DNA of 64,000 bases from Saccharothrix coeruleofusca (GTDB taxonomy: Bacteria > Actinomycetota > Actinomycetes > Mycobacteriales > Pseudonocardiaceae), in the NCBI RefSeq assembly GCF_014648515.1, contig NZ_BMRG01000007.1:60786-124785 (forward strand), given 5' to 3'. The position numbers and the translations under genes were made by a program. The notes beneath the pieces are model-generated. The model ran no database searches, was not told the origin of the DNA, and saw only the letters and a list, made by a program, of their open reading frames with translations. Below are positions 1 to 8,785 of this stretch, in pieces (position 1 is the first letter of the stretch; each line of letters opens with the position of its first letter).

Positions 1-213
1 GGGCACGTAGGTGTAGAGCGACGCGGTGCCCACGCCGAGGTGGGTGGCCACCCGCCGCATCGACAGCGCGTCGAGCCCCTCGGCCCGCACGACCTCCAGG
101 GCGGCTTCGACGATCCGCTCCAGGGTCAGCCCGCGCTGCGGTCCGCGCGCCGGTCGCCGGTCGCCGTTCCACAGCAGCTCCAGGGCTCGCCTGCGGTCGT
201 CCTTTGCGCTCAT
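1..213 (-). CDS. TetR-family transcriptional regulator, N-terminal part (cut by window edge)
   Basis: Only the first 71 codons are present; the gene runs off the left end. The start is the ATG at 211-213. The visible part reads MSAKDDRRRALELLWNGD, then a TetR helix-turn-helix of the form LTLERIVEAALEVVRAEGLD...MRRVATHLGVGTASLYTYV. This is the usual DNA-binding half of a TetR repressor; the ligand domain lies outside the window. The gene is divergent from the MFS exporter at 278, and the 64-bp gap holds a clear inverted repeat (230-251), the standard layout of a local repressor controlling an efflux gene. The ligand cannot be inferred. Confidence 0.85.
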   Translation of the reverse strand, partial: MSAKDDRRRALELLWNGDRRPARGPQRGLTLERIVEAALEVVRAEGLDALSMRRVATHLGVGTASLYTYVP

Positions 214-229
214 GACAAAACTCAGTATA

Positions 230-251
230 CCGTTCGGAGTTAACCGAACGG
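230..251. promoter_or_regulatory. Inverted-repeat operator between tetR and MFS gene
   Basis: The arms CCGTTCGG (230-237) and CCGAACGG (244-251) are perfect 8-bp complements around AGTTAA. A further half-site-like ATTCGGAGTT follows at 253-262 as a direct repeat of GTTCGGAGTT (232-241). The site lies between the divergent starts at 213 and 278 and is the likely TetR binding site. The AT-richer CTCAGTATAC just upstream (221-230) could hold a -10 element. Confidence 0.55.
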
Positions 252-277
252 CATTCGGAGTTTCAAGGGGGACCGGG

Positions 278-1855
278 ATGACCGAAGCGGTCGCGGGGGC
301 CGACCGGGCGCGCCGCCGGGAGCGGCGCACGCTGCTGGCGGCGGCGCTCACCAACGGCCCGACCGAGCTGATCGACTTCGTCCTGCCGCTGTGGGCGGGG
401 GCGGCGGCGGGGCTGGGCGCCACCGGCGTCGGCCTGCTGGTGGCGGTGGAGATGGCCTTCTCCGTGGTCGCCCGGCCGCTGGCGGGTGTGCTGGCCGACC
501 GCCGGGAGCGCAGGCACGTCGCCGCCGCGGGCGCGGCGCTGTACGCCGCGAGCTGCGCGGGCTACGCGCTGGCGGGCGGCGCGGCGCCTGCCTACGCGGC
601 GGCGGCCGTCGGCGGGGTGGGCGGCGCGCTGCTGTGGGTGAGCGTGCGGGCGATCATCGGCGAGCGCCTGGCGGAGGACTCGGCGGTCTTCCCCCGCCTC
701 CAAGCGGTGCAGGAGACCGGGGCGTGGGTGGCGTTCGTGGCCGGGCTCTCGCTGCTCGGGTTCATCGGCTACAGCGGCCTGTTCTGGGCGTGCGCGGCGG
801 CGTGCGCCGTCGCGGCCGGGGTGCTGCTGCGGACCCCGCGCGGGCGGGGGCACGCCGCCGAGGGCGTCGAGGCGGCCGGGTTGGGGGCCGTGGGCCGCAA
901 GCTGCGCCCGCTGCTGCTGGCCGTGGCGCTGACCATGGCGGCGGAGACGGCGGTGTCCCTGCTGCTCCTGCTGCACCTGCAGCGCGGCTTCCACCTGGAG
1001 GTCGTCCAGATCGCCCTGGTCTTCCTGCCCGGCGCGATCGCGATGAGCGTGGCGAGCGAGCACCTGCACGAGTACGTGGTGCGCTTCGGCCGGTCACGGG
1101 TGCTGGTGTGGGCCTCGGTGGCCAGCGGCCTGTTCGCCGCCTGCCTGGCCTGGGCGCCCAACCCGTACGTCATCGCCGGGCTGTGGGTGCTCAGCGGGCT
1201 GGCGTGGGCGGCGGTGATCCCGGTCCACCAGGCCGTGATCACCGAGGCCACCCCCGGCCAGGTCGGCAGGGGGATGGGCGTGTACGAGTCGGCGAGCCTG
1301 GTCGGGGCGTTCGCGGGCAGCCTGGCCTCGGGCGTGCTCTACGACGGCGTGAACTGGACCGCGGCCTGCCTGACCGCCGCGGGCGTCATCCTCGCGGGCG
1401 CGGTGCTCGTCCCGCGCGCGGTGCGCCGCCTCGGCGTCCCCGACGTGCCACCCCCGCCCCCGGCAGCGGAGCCCGAGCCCGCCCCGGAACGCACTGCGGA
1501 ACGCACTGCGGAACGCACTGCGGAACGCACTGCGGAACGCACTGCGGAACCCACGCCGGAACCCGCCGCGGACGCCGGTCCCCCGCCCGCGCCGCTCCCC
1601 CGGCGCGTCCTGGTCCGCAACCTCGTCGGGCACGCCGCGGTCTTCATCGCGGCCCAGGTCGCGCTGGCCCTGTTCGGCCTGTCCTGGCTGCGGGACCTGC
1701 TCACCGAGGACACCCGCGGCGTCCTGCTCGGCGGCGTGCCGCACGAGGGCCTGGCCGCCTTCGCCTACGGCGCGGGCCGGTTCTGGACCATCGCCTTCCT
1801 GGTCGACCTCGGGTGGACCGGCTGGAAGATCACCACCGCGGGCCGCGAGCCCTGA
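278..1855 (+). CDS. MFS transporter with tandem-repeat linker and extra C-terminal membrane segments
   Basis: Major facilitator superfamily protein of about 525 residues. The start is the ATG at 278, preceded by AAGGGGGACC. About 400 residues form hydrophobic helices with the MFS loop motif after helix 2 (ARPLAGVLADRRERR) and the second-half helices near VIPVHQAVITEATPGQVGRGMGV. After the twelfth helix comes a Pro/Glu linker containing five exact ERTA repeats, encoded by a 12-bp tandem repeat (1486-1569). A C-terminal domain of about 80 residues with one or two more hydrophobic stretches follows (VFIAAQVALALFGLSWL and a segment near the end). That extension is unusual for the family. Substrate is unknown; the divergent TetR suggests induced efflux. 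Confidence 0.85.
   Translation: MTEAVAGADRARRRERRTLLAAALTNGPTELIDFVLPLWAGAAAGLGATGVGLLVAVEMAFSVVARPLAGVLADRRERRHVAAAGAALYAASCAGYALAGGAAPAYAAAAVGGVGGALLWVSVRAIIGERLAEDSAVFPRLQAVQETGAWVAFVAGLSLLGFIGYSGLFWACAAACAVAAGVLLRTPRGRGHAAEGVEAAGLGAVGRKLRPLLLAVALTMAAETAVSLLLLLHLQRGFHLEVVQIALVFLPGAIAMSVASEHLHEYVVRFGRSRVLVWASVASGLFAACLAWAPNPYVIAGLWVLSGLAWAAVIPVHQAVITEATPGQVGRGMGVYESASLVGAFAGSLASGVLYDGVNWTAACLTAAGVILAGAVLVPRAVRRLGVPDVPPPPPAAEPEPAPERTAERTAERTAERTAERTAEPTPEPAADAGPPPAPLPRRVLVRNLVGHAAVFIAAQVALALFGLSWLRDLLTEDTRGVLLGGVPHEGLAAFAYGAGRFWTIAFLVDLGWTGWKITTAGREP
1486..1569 (+). repeat. In-frame 12-bp tandem repeat (5 perfect + 2 degenerate units)
   Basis: The unit GGAACGCACTGC occurs five times without change from 1486 to 1545. 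Two diverged units follow (GGAACCCACGCC, GGAACCCGCCGC). Each unit encodes Glu-Arg-Thr-Ala, so copy-number change would keep the reading frame and alter only the cytoplasmic linker length of the MFS protein. Confidence 0.9.
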
Positions 1856-1881
1856 GCCGCCGCGCCCTCACCGCGCGCGAC

Positions 1882-2862
1882 TCACACCTCGGCTTCCAGC
1901 ATCTCGGCGGTGACGGCCGACTCGGTGTCGGGCAGGCCGAGGTCCTTGGCGCGCTTGTCGGCCATCGCCAGCAGGCGGCGGATGCGGCCCGCCACCGCGT
2001 CCTTGGTCATCTGCGGCTCCGACAGCTGGCCCAGCTCCTCCAGCGACGCCTGGCGGTGCGCCAGCCGCAGGTGACCCGCGGCGGCCAGGTGCTCGGGGGC
2101 CTCCGGGCCGAGGATCTCCAGCGCCCGCTGCACCCGCGCGGCGGCGGCCACCGCGGCGCGCGCCGAGCGGCGCAGGTTCGCGTCGTCGAAGTTGGCCAGC
2201 CGGTTGGCCGTGGCGCGCACCTCGCGGCGCATCCGGCGCTCCTCCCAGGCCAGCACGCTGTCGTGCGCGCCGAGCCGGGTCAGCATCGCGCCGATGGCGT
2301 CGCCGTCGCGGATCACCACCCGCTCCGCGCCGCGCACCTCGCGCGACTTGGCGCCGATGCCCATCCGCCGCGCCGCGCCCACCAGCGCCAGCGCCGCCTC
2401 CGGGCCGGGGCAGGTGACCTCCAGCGCCGAGGAGCGGCCGGGCTCGGTGAGCGAGCCGTGCGCCAGGAACGCGCCGCGCCACGCCGCCTCCGCGTCGCAC
2501 ACCCCGCCGGAGACCACCGGCGCGGGCAGGCCGCGCACCGGTCGGCCGCGCGGGTCCAGCAAGCCGGTCTGCCTGGCCAGGCCCTCGCCGTCCTTGACCA
2601 CCCGCACCACGAACCGGGTGCCCTTGCGCAGCCCGCTGGAGGTGATGGTGAACACGTCGGACTGGTGCCCGTACAGCTCGTGGATCTCCCGGCGCAGCCT
2701 GCGCGCGGTGGACCCGAGGTCCAGCTCGGCCTCGACCACCACCCGACCGCCGACGATGTGCAGGCCACCCGCGAAGCGCAGCAGCGAGGCGACCTCCGCC
2801 CGGCGGCAACAGGTCTTGGAGACGGCCAGCCTGCTCAGCTCGTCCTTCACCGCTGACGTCAT
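1882..2862 (-). CDS. whiA: Sporulation/cell-division transcription regulator WhiA
   Basis: WhiA homologue of 326 residues, close to the usual 325-330. It begins [12 protein letters not shown] and carries the N-terminal LAGLIDADG-like domain ([16 protein letters not shown]...) and the C-terminal helix-turn-helix ([29 protein letters not shown]). In Streptomyces WhiA works with WhiB to start sporulation septation. It is the last gene of uvrC-rapZ-yvcK-whiA, and its ATG overlaps the yvcK stop (ATGA), so it is translationally coupled. This order is conserved in actinobacteria. The downstream gap to the convergent MFS gene is only 26 bp. Confidence 0.95.
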   Translation of the reverse strand: MTSAVKDELSRLAVSKTCCRRAEVASLLRFAGGLHIVGGRVVVEAELDLGSTARRLRREIHELYGHQSDVFTITSSGLRKGTRFVVRVVKDGEGLARQTGLLDPRGRPVRGLPAPVVSGGVCDAEAAWRGAFLAHGSLTEPGRSSALEVTCPGPEAALALVGAARRMGIGAKSREVRGAERVVIRDGDAIGAMLTRLGAHDSVLAWEERRMRREVRATANRLANFDDANLRRSARAAVAAAARVQRALEILGPEAPEHLAAAGHLRLAHRQASLEELGQLSEPQMTKDAVAGRIRRLLAMADKRAKDLGLPDTESAVTAEMLEAEV

Positions 2863-3884
2863 CGCCACGGCTGTTCGCCTCCCTCGGTCCGGCTTCGTTC
2901 CTGCAGCGTTGTACTCGACGGCCGCGCGAGCGCCTCGGTCGGCCCGGCCAACGCCAGCCGGATGCTCGACGCCAGCGCCGCGGCGTCGTGGCGGTCCGGG
3001 GCGCCGGGCAGCGCGATCGGCGACAGGTGCGCGGCAGCCCCCAGAGCTGCGGCGGCACGCCGCAACCGGTCCGGCACGGCCACCGCGTCCACGTCCGCGA
3101 TCACCGCGTCGACCCGGAGATCGGGGGCGTGTTCGCTCAGCACGTCCAGGTGCGACTCCGGCGAGAAACCTTCTGTTTCCCCCGGTTGGGGGACAAGGTT
3201 GAGCACCACCACCCGGCGCGCCCGCGTGCGGATCAGCGCATCGTGCAGCTCGGGCACCAGCAGGTGCGGCAGCACGCTGGTGAACCACGACCCCGGCCCC
3301 AGCAGCACCACGTCCGCGCCCAGCACCGCGCGCACCGCCTCCGGGCAGCCGCGCGGCGGCTCGCCGGGACCACCGGGGCCGTGCAGCCGGATGCGCTGCA
3401 CCCGTCCCGGCGTGGTGGCGATGGCGACCTGGCCGCGGATGCGCCGCACCACGTCGGCGTCGTCGTCCAGGCCGGTCACGTCGGCCTCGATCTCCAGCGG
3501 CTCGGTGCACATCGGCAGCACCGTCCCGCGCACCCCCAGCAGCCGTCCGGCCTCCCGCAGCACCGCCACCGGGTCGCCCAGCTGCTCCAGCAGGCCCGCC
3601 AGCACCAGGTTGCCCACCGCGTGCCCGGCCAGCGCGCCGGTGCCGCCGAAGCGGTGCTGGAACAGCCGTGCCCACAGCCCGCTGGCCTCGTCCGCCCCGG
3701 CCAGCGCGACCATCGCCTTGCGCAGGTCGCCGGGTGGCAGCAGGCCCAGCTCGCGGCGCAACCGCCCCGACGAGCCGCCGTCGTCGGCGACCGTCACCAC
3801 GGCCGTGACGTCGTCGGTCAGCACGCGCAGCGCCGTGAGCGTCGCGTGCAGGCCGTGACCACCGCCCAGCGCGACCGCTCTCAC
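2859..3884 (-). CDS. yvcK: YvcK/CofD-like uridine-diphosphate-sugar-binding protein
   Basis: A 341-residue member of the CofD-like YvcK (GlmR) family. The N-terminal nucleotide-binding loop reads [17 protein letters not shown], followed by the conserved [12 protein letters not shown] segment and later [18 protein letters not shown]. In other bacteria YvcK links central carbon flux to cell-wall synthesis and binds UDP-GlcNAc. The start is a GTG overlapping the rapZ stop (GTGA), and its own stop overlaps the whiA ATG, so it sits mid-operon. The function here is inferred from family and synteny. Confidence 0.93.
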   Translation of the reverse strand: MRAVALGGGHGLHATLTALRVLTDDVTAVVTVADDGGSSGRLRRELGLLPPGDLRKAMVALAGADEASGLWARLFQHRFGGTGALAGHAVGNLVLAGLLEQLGDPVAVLREAGRLLGVRGTVLPMCTEPLEIEADVTGLDDDADVVRRIRGQVAIATTPGRVQRIRLHGPGGPGEPPRGCPEAVRAVLGADVVLLGPGSWFTSVLPHLLVPELHDALIRTRARRVVVLNLVPQPGETEGFSPESHLDVLSEHAPDLRVDAVIADVDAVAVPDRLRRAAAALGAAAHLSPIALPGAPDRHDAAALASSIRLALAGPTEALARPSSTTLQERSRTEGGEQPWR

Positions 3885-4768
3885 TCGCGACCCAGGTCCC
3901 GGTGCACGACCTTGACCGCCACGCCGTCCTCGGCGGCCAGCCTGCTCGCCAGCTCCTCGGAGATCGCCACGCTGCGGTGCTTGCCGCCGGTGCAGCCCAC
4001 CGCCAGGGTCAGGTACCGCTTGCCCTCGCGCCGGTAGCCCGCGCCGATCAGCCGCAGCAGCTCGTGGTAGCGGTCCAGGAACTCCTCGGCGCCCTCCTGG
4101 CTGAGCACGTAGTTGCGCACGTCGCCGTCCAGGCCGGTCTGCTCGCGCAGCTCCGGGATCCAGAACGGGTTCGGCAGGAACCGCACGTCCATGACCAGGT
4201 CGGAGTCCATCGGCAGGCCGTACTTGTAGCCGAAGGACAGCACGGTGACCCGCGTGCGGGTGGCCGACTCGGTGCCGAAGGTGTCCTCGATCTTGGCGCG
4301 CAGCTGGTGCACCGACAGCGCCGAGGTGTCCAGCACCAGGTCGGCCTCCTCGCGCAGCGGCGTGAGCAGCACGCGCTCGGCCTCGATGCCGTCCGCCAGC
4401 CGCCCGTCGGCCTGCAGCGGGTGGCCCCGGCGCACCGACTCGAACCGGCGGATCAGCACCTCGTCGGTGGCCTCCAGGAACAGCACCCTGGGCTTGTAGC
4501 CGCGCGCGTCCAGGTCCTTGATCACCGCCGCCAGGTCCTCGGTGAACGCGCGGCTGCGCACGTCCATGACCACCGCGACCCTGGTGATGGCGCCCCTGGC
4601 CTGCGCCCCGAGCTCCACCATGGTGGCGATCAGCTCGGGCGGCAGGTTGTCCACCACGAACCAGCCCAGGTCCTCCAGGCACTTCGCGGCGGTGCTGCGG
4701 CCCGCGCCGGACAGGCCGGTCACCACCGCGACCTCGATGCCGGACTTCTCACCGGCCGGTGCGTTCAC
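3881..4768 (-). CDS. rapZ: RNase adapter/nucleotide-binding protein RapZ
   Basis: A 295-residue RapZ (YvcJ) family P-loop protein. The Walker A motif [12 protein letters not shown] lies near residue 20, followed by [11 protein letters not shown]. The C-terminal domain contains [21 protein letters not shown] and [10 protein letters not shown], both diagnostic of the family. It hydrolyses GTP/ATP, and in enterobacteria it guides RNase E to GlmZ; the actinobacterial partner is not established. The GTG start overlaps the uvrC stop and the gene is co-transcribed with uvrC, yvcK and whiA. Confidence 0.95.
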   Translation of the reverse strand: MNAPAGEKSGIEVAVVTGLSGAGRSTAAKCLEDLGWFVVDNLPPELIATMVELGAQARGAITRVAVVMDVRSRAFTEDLAAVIKDLDARGYKPRVLFLEATDEVLIRRFESVRRGHPLQADGRLADGIEAERVLLTPLREEADLVLDTSALSVHQLRAKIEDTFGTESATRTRVTVLSFGYKYGLPMDSDLVMDVRFLPNPFWIPELREQTGLDGDVRNYVLSQEGAEEFLDRYHELLRLIGAGYRREGKRYLTLAVGCTGGKHRSVAISEELASRLAAEDGVAVKVVHRDLGRE

Positions 4769-6711
4769 GTCTGCTCCCCTTCGGTACCGGCCGCGCTCAA
4801 CGTCGCGTGCACGGCCTCGGCGGTGCGCCTGCCCACTCCGGGCACCCCGCTGATCTCCTCGATGCTCGCCTCGCGCAGTCTCTTCAACGAGCCGAAGTGC
4901 TTGAGCAGCGCGGCCCGGCGGGTGGCGCCCAGCCCCGGCACGTCGTCCAGCGCCGAGGTGGTCATCCGCTTGGACCGCTTCTGCCGGTGGTAGGCCACCG
5001 CGAACCGGTGCGCCTCGTCGCGCACGCGCTGCAACAGGTAGAGGGCCTCGCTGGTGCGGGGCAGGATCACCGGGTCCGGCTCGCCGGGCACCCAGACCTC
5101 CTCCAGCCGCTTGGCCAGGCCGACCACGGCCACGTCGGTGATGCCCAGCTCGGCCAGCACGTCCGAGGCCACCGCCGCCTGGGGCGCGCCGCCGTCGACG
5201 ACCAGCAGGTTCGGCGCGTAGGCGAACCTGCGCGGCTTGCCGGTCTCCGGGTCGATGCCGGGGTTGGGGCCCTGCACGCCCGAGGCGGTCTCCTTCAAGT
5301 ACGCCTGGAACCGGCGGCGCACCACCTCGGCGATCGAGCCCACGTCGCCCTGCTCGGCGCCCTCGCGGATGGCGAACCGGCGGTACTCGGACTTGCGCGG
5401 CAGGCCGTCCTCGAACACCACCAGCGAGGCCACCACGTCGGTGCCCTGCACGTGGCTGATGTCGGTGCACTCGATGCGCAGCGGCGCGGTGTCCAGCCCC
5501 AGCGCCTCCTGCAGCTCCTGCAACGCCGCCGAGCGCGCCGTCAGGTCGCCCGCGCGGCGCATCTTGTGCTGCTGGAACGCCTCCTTGGCGTTGCGCTCCA
5601 CGGTCTCCATCAGCGCCCGCTTGTCGCCGCGCTGCGGCACCCGCAGCACCACCCGGCCGCCGCGCAGGTCCGACAGCCAGCGCTCCACGGCGGGGGCGTC
5701 GTCGGGCAGCTCGGGCACCAGCACCTCGCGCGGCACCGGGGCCGCCTCCACCCCGCCCGCCTCGGCGGACTCCGCCTGCGCGCCGTAGAACTGGGTGACG
5801 AACTGGTCGACCAGCTCGGCCGTGCCCGCCTCGTCCACCCGGTCCACCACCCAGCCGCGCTGGCCGCGCACCCGGCCCCCGCGCACGTGGAAGACCTGGA
5901 CCGAGACCTCCAGCTCGTCGGCGGCGAAGGCGACCACGTCGGCGTCGGTGCCGTCGCCGAGCACCACGGCCTGCTTCTCCATGGCGCGGCGCAGCGCGGC
6001 CTGGTCGTCGCGCAACCGGGCGGCCTTCTCGAACTCCAGCTCCTCGGCCGCGGCGGTCATCTCCCGCTCCAGCCTGCGCACCATCGCGTCGGTGCGGCCC
6101 GCCAGGAAGTCGCAGAAGTCCTCGACGATCCCGCGGTGCTGCTCGGCGCTGACCTTGCCCACGCAGGGGGCCGAGCACTTGTCGATGTAGCCCAGCAGGC
6201 AGGGGCGGCCGATCTGGTTGTGCCGCTTGAACACCCCGGCCGAGCAGGTGCGCGCGGGGAAGACCCGCAGCAGCAGGTCCAGCGTCTCGCGGATGGCCCA
6301 CGCGTGCGCGTAGGGGCCGAAGTAGCGCACTCCCTTGCGCCGGGGGCCGCGGTAGACGTGCAGCCGGGGGTACTCCTCGTTCAGCGTCACGGCCAGCACC
6401 GGGTAGGTCTTGTCGTCGCGGTAGCGGACGTTGAACCGGGGGTCGAACTCCTTGATCCAGTTGTACTCCAGCTGGAGCGCCTCGACCTCGGTGCTGACCA
6501 CGGTCCACTCGACGGCGGCGGCCGTGGTGACCATCTGCCGGGTGCGCGGGTGCAGCCCGGCGATGTCGGCGAAGTAGGAGTTCAGCCGGGAGCGCAGGCT
6601 CTTGGCCTTGCCGACGTAGACCACCCGGCCACCCGCGTCGCGGAACTTGTAGACGCCGGGGGCCTCCGGGATGGTGCCGGGAGCGGGGCGATAGGTCGAC
6701 GGGTCGGCCAC
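4765..6711 (-). CDS. uvrC: Excinuclease ABC subunit C
   Basis: UvrC of 648 residues, normal for the family. It has an N-terminal GIY-YIG nuclease ([26 protein letters not shown]), a Cys-containing region ([17 protein letters not shown]), a UvrB-binding UVR segment, the RNase H-like endonuclease ([11 protein letters not shown]) and C-terminal HhH motifs ([23 protein letters not shown]). It makes both incisions in nucleotide excision repair with UvrAB. The GTG at 6709-6711 ([12 protein letters not shown]) fits homologues, but its ribosome binding site is weak. It heads the operon through rapZ, yvcK and whiA. Confidence 0.96.
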   Translation of the reverse strand: MADPSTYRPAPGTIPEAPGVYKFRDAGGRVVYVGKAKSLRSRLNSYFADIAGLHPRTRQMVTTAAAVEWTVVSTEVEALQLEYNWIKEFDPRFNVRYRDDKTYPVLAVTLNEEYPRLHVYRGPRRKGVRYFGPYAHAWAIRETLDLLLRVFPARTCSAGVFKRHNQIGRPCLLGYIDKCSAPCVGKVSAEQHRGIVEDFCDFLAGRTDAMVRRLEREMTAAAEELEFEKAARLRDDQAALRRAMEKQAVVLGDGTDADVVAFAADELEVSVQVFHVRGGRVRGQRGWVVDRVDEAGTAELVDQFVTQFYGAQAESAEAGGVEAAPVPREVLVPELPDDAPAVERWLSDLRGGRVVLRVPQRGDKRALMETVERNAKEAFQQHKMRRAGDLTARSAALQELQEALGLDTAPLRIECTDISHVQGTDVVASLVVFEDGLPRKSEYRRFAIREGAEQGDVGSIAEVVRRRFQAYLKETASGVQGPNPGIDPETGKPRRFAYAPNLLVVDGGAPQAAVASDVLAELGITDVAVVGLAKRLEEVWVPGEPDPVILPRTSEALYLLQRVRDEAHRFAVAYHRQKRSKRMTTSALDDVPGLGATRRAALLKHFGSLKRLREASIEEISGVPGVGRRTAEAVHATLSAAGTEGEQT

Positions 6712-6770
6712 GCCGACAAGCCTACGTGCGGGCACCGACAGCGCCCCGCCCGGCCGACCCGTCGCCCCGC

Positions 6771-7259
6771 TCAGGCCAGCACCACCTGCCCGCCCTCGAC
6801 CTTGACCTCGACCTCGGGCAGCCCCTTCGTGGCGGGCCCCTTGCGCACCGCGCCGGTGGCGGCGTCGAACTGGCTGCCGTGGTTGGGGCAGGTGATGGTG
6901 CCGCCCTCGGGCTCGGCGACGGTGGTGCCCGCGTGCGGGCAGGCCGCGTCGAAGGCCTTGACGGTGTCGCCGGTGCGCACCAGGACCAGGGGCTTGCTGT
7001 TGGCCGGGTTGCCCGCGATGACGCCGCCGCCGTCGGGCACGTCGGCCAGCGCCACGATGGCCGCGGCGCCCGCCGAGCCGGTGCTGCCGCCCGTGGTCCC
7101 GCCGGTGCTGCCGCCGGTGGTGCCGCCCGTCGTCCCGGACGAGTCGCCGGTGGTGGCCGCGTCGCCGCACGCGGCCAGGCCGCCGGGGACGGCCAGCGCG
7201 ACCAGGACGCCGCACAGCATCTTGCGCCGGGACAGGGCTGCGTTCTCGGTGGTGGTCAA
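6771..7259 (-). CDS. Tat-type Rieske [2Fe-2S] lipoprotein, paralogue 1
   Basis: A 162-residue exported iron-sulfur protein. The TTG start at 7257-7259 has GGAGG about 7 nt upstream. The N terminus has [15 protein letters not shown] and a lipobox-like LAAC, so Tat export and lipidation are likely. A linker of Gly/Thr/Ser repeats ([12 protein letters not shown]-type) follows. The Rieske fold carries CPHAG and CPNHG, the two Cys-x-His/Cys-x2-His cluster ligand motifs. Such proteins pass single electrons at the outer membrane face; the partner is unknown. It lies next to a second, shorter Rieske lipoprotein in the same orientation. Confidence 0.88.
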   Translation of the reverse strand: MTTTENAALSRRKMLCGVLVALAVPGGLAACGDAATTGDSSGTTGGTTGGSTGGTTGGSTGSAGAAAIVALADVPDGGGVIAGNPANSKPLVLVRTGDTVKAFDAACPHAGTTVAEPEGGTITCPNHGSQFDAATGAVRKGPATKGLPEVEVKVEGGQVVLA

Positions 7260-7356
7260 CCGATCCTCCGCGATGTGGTGGGGGTGTTCGGGAGTACACC
7301 TCCAATACGACCCCACGGGACGGGGAGGTTCAGCACTTCGACGGATTTCGAACCGG

Positions 7357-7749
7357 TCAGGCCAGCAGCACGTCCTGGCCCGCCAGCCGCACGGCCACCT
7401 CGGCCAGCCCCTTGACCGCCGGTCCCCTGGTGACCGCGCCGGTGGCCGGGTCGAACTCGCTGCGGTGGGTCGGGCAGACGATCGCGCCGCCCGCAGGCGG
7501 GTTGACGACGGTGCCCTGGTGCGGGCAGGCCGGGTTGAACGCGCGGACCTCGGTGTCGGCGGGCCGGACCAGCAGCAGCTGCCCGCCGCCGGGGGTGTCC
7601 ACCAGCGCCCCGGAGCCGACCGGCAGGTCGGCCAGGCCCGCGATCCGGTCGCCGGGCCGGGCGGAGCCGGGTCCGGGGGTGCGGCCGGGCGAGGGGGTGC
7701 CGCAGGCGGTGAGCGCGAGGAGTCCGCACAGGAGTGTTCGACGGTGCAC
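7357..7749 (-). CDS. Rieske [2Fe-2S] lipoprotein, paralogue 2
   Basis: A 130-residue protein starting at the GTG at 7747-7749 (VHRRTLLCGLLAL), with a GGGGG stretch just upstream. The signal peptide ends in the lipobox LTAC. A short Pro/Gly linker follows, then a Rieske domain with CPHQG and CPTHR ligand motifs. Its C-terminal half is clearly paralogous to the protein encoded at 6771-7259 (shared pattern FDPATGAV.RGPA.KGL.EV.V), so this is a tandem duplication with a reduced linker. The 97 bp between the two contain AT-richer sequence and probably the promoter of the first. Confidence 0.85.
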   Translation of the reverse strand: MHRRTLLCGLLALTACGTPSPGRTPGPGSARPGDRIAGLADLPVGSGALVDTPGGGQLLLVRPADTEVRAFNPACPHQGTVVNPPAGGAIVCPTHRSEFDPATGAVTRGPAVKGLAEVAVRLAGQDVLLA

Positions 7750-8013
7750 GCCCCCATTCCACCCCGGCGGGTGGCGGGCCGCGGCACCGCCCTCCGGCCG
7801 GGTCGGGGCGGCGGGGTCGGGCGGCGGTGTCGCGGCGGGTGGTGGGAGGCGCGCCACCCGCCGCGCACCGGTCGCGCGGCGCGCGGCGGGACGGGCGGCG
7901 CCACCAGCCCGCCCCGCCGGTCTTCCCCGCGCCCGCCCGACGAGCGGACCGGGCGGGCGGCGTCTCGGCGCACCACCCGCCCGTCCTCCCCGGCCGAGCC
8001 TGGCGGCCGGCGG
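7750..8013. other. Intergenic region without a recognised gene
   Basis: This 264-bp GC-rich gap lies between the promoter side of the second Rieske gene and the stop of the hypothetical gene at 8014. Long open frames cross it, but they are Pro/Arg/Gly-rich readings typical of GC-rich noise. No clear hairpin terminator was found. Confidence 0.4.
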
Positions 8014-8508
8014 CTACCGGTCCTGGGACACCGCCGTGCGGGCCAGCGCGAGCACCGCGGTGAACGGCGGGAACCAGTGCCTGGAGTGCGACGGCGGGTT
8101 GGCCCAGCGCAGCGAGCCGTAGCGGGTCATCGTCGGCGGCAGCGCGATGCGCTGCGGCGAGCGCACGAACTGCACCTCCGGGGGTGCCTTGAGGTGCGTC
8201 GGCAGCAGCGCCACCAGCTCGGCCAGGAAGATCCAGTGCTCGCGGGGGCCGGGGATGACGGTGACCGGACCGGCCAGCATCCGGGCCTTCAAGTCGGCTA
8301 ACACGCGCGAGCCGATCCGGGCGGGCATGGCCAGCGCGGTCGTGGCGGGGCCCAGCGGCAGGAAGACGCCCTGCTCGGTCACGGAGACCCTCCAGCCGAG
8401 CAACCGGTAGCCCGCGATGGCCTCGCCGAGCGCCTGCTGGTGCGCGCGGTCACGGGGGCCAGGGCGCGGTGTGGAGCTCTCTGCGTGGGTCGTTGCGGTG
8501 ATGCTCAT
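8014..8508 (-). CDS. Conserved-type hypothetical protein divergent from the XRE regulator
   Basis: A 164-residue protein starting MSITATTHAESS at the ATG at 8506-8508. The central part is well folded in appearance (EAIAGYRLLGWRVSVTEQGVFLPLG... then VTVIPGPREHWIFLAELVALLP), followed by a Pro/Trp/His-containing tail. It has no signal peptide or membrane segment. The GYxLLGWxV...VFLPLG opening loosely resembles the start of bifunctional primase/polymerase-type domains of actinobacteria, but the protein is too short to be one and I do not assign a function. It is divergent from the XRE regulator, which may control it. Confidence 0.65.
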   Translation of the reverse strand: MSITATTHAESSTPRPGPRDRAHQQALGEAIAGYRLLGWRVSVTEQGVFLPLGPATTALAMPARIGSRVLADLKARMLAGPVTVIPGPREHWIFLAELVALLPTHLKAPPEVQFVRSPQRIALPPTMTRYGSLRWANPPSHSRHWFPPFTAVLALARTAVSQDR

Positions 8509-8712
8509 TGGCGGTGTCCCTCCCGATCGGGTGGACGAGCGGCGTTGTGGTCCGCGGGCAGGAGGTCCTCCCTGCGCCCGCACACCACGCAGCGTGCTGG
8601 TGAGCGCGCTGGGTCACCACACCCGAACCGGGTCCGATCCATGCAGCGCGCGGATCACCGGCATCCAGCACGAGGCGTCACCGCCTCCGTGCGGTGAGAC
8701 CCACCGCCTCTT

Positions 8713-8727
8713 ATGCATGAAATGCAT
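8713..8727. promoter_or_regulatory. ATGCAT-GAA-ATGCAT repeat in divergent promoter
   Basis: Two copies of the self-complementary hexamer ATGCAT (8713-8718 and 8722-8727) are 9 bp apart in the AT-rich centre of the 277-bp gap between the hypothetical gene (start 8508) and the XRE gene (start 8786). It is a plausible operator for the XRE regulator. The rest of the gap shows no other structure. Confidence 0.35.
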
Positions 8728-8785
8728 GGACTGGGGAGCACATCTCTCTATGCTGGTGCGCACGCTCAGTGACGGGAGCGAGCCG

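Noticed and set aside
391-2856. Very long rightward open frame over the MFS, whiA and yvcK region, and similar ones elsewhere (for example 4759-8301, 33822-37334, 57845-61300)
   Set aside because: They are Arg/Gly/Pro/His-rich shadows of GC-rich coding strands and overlap genes with clear family motifs.
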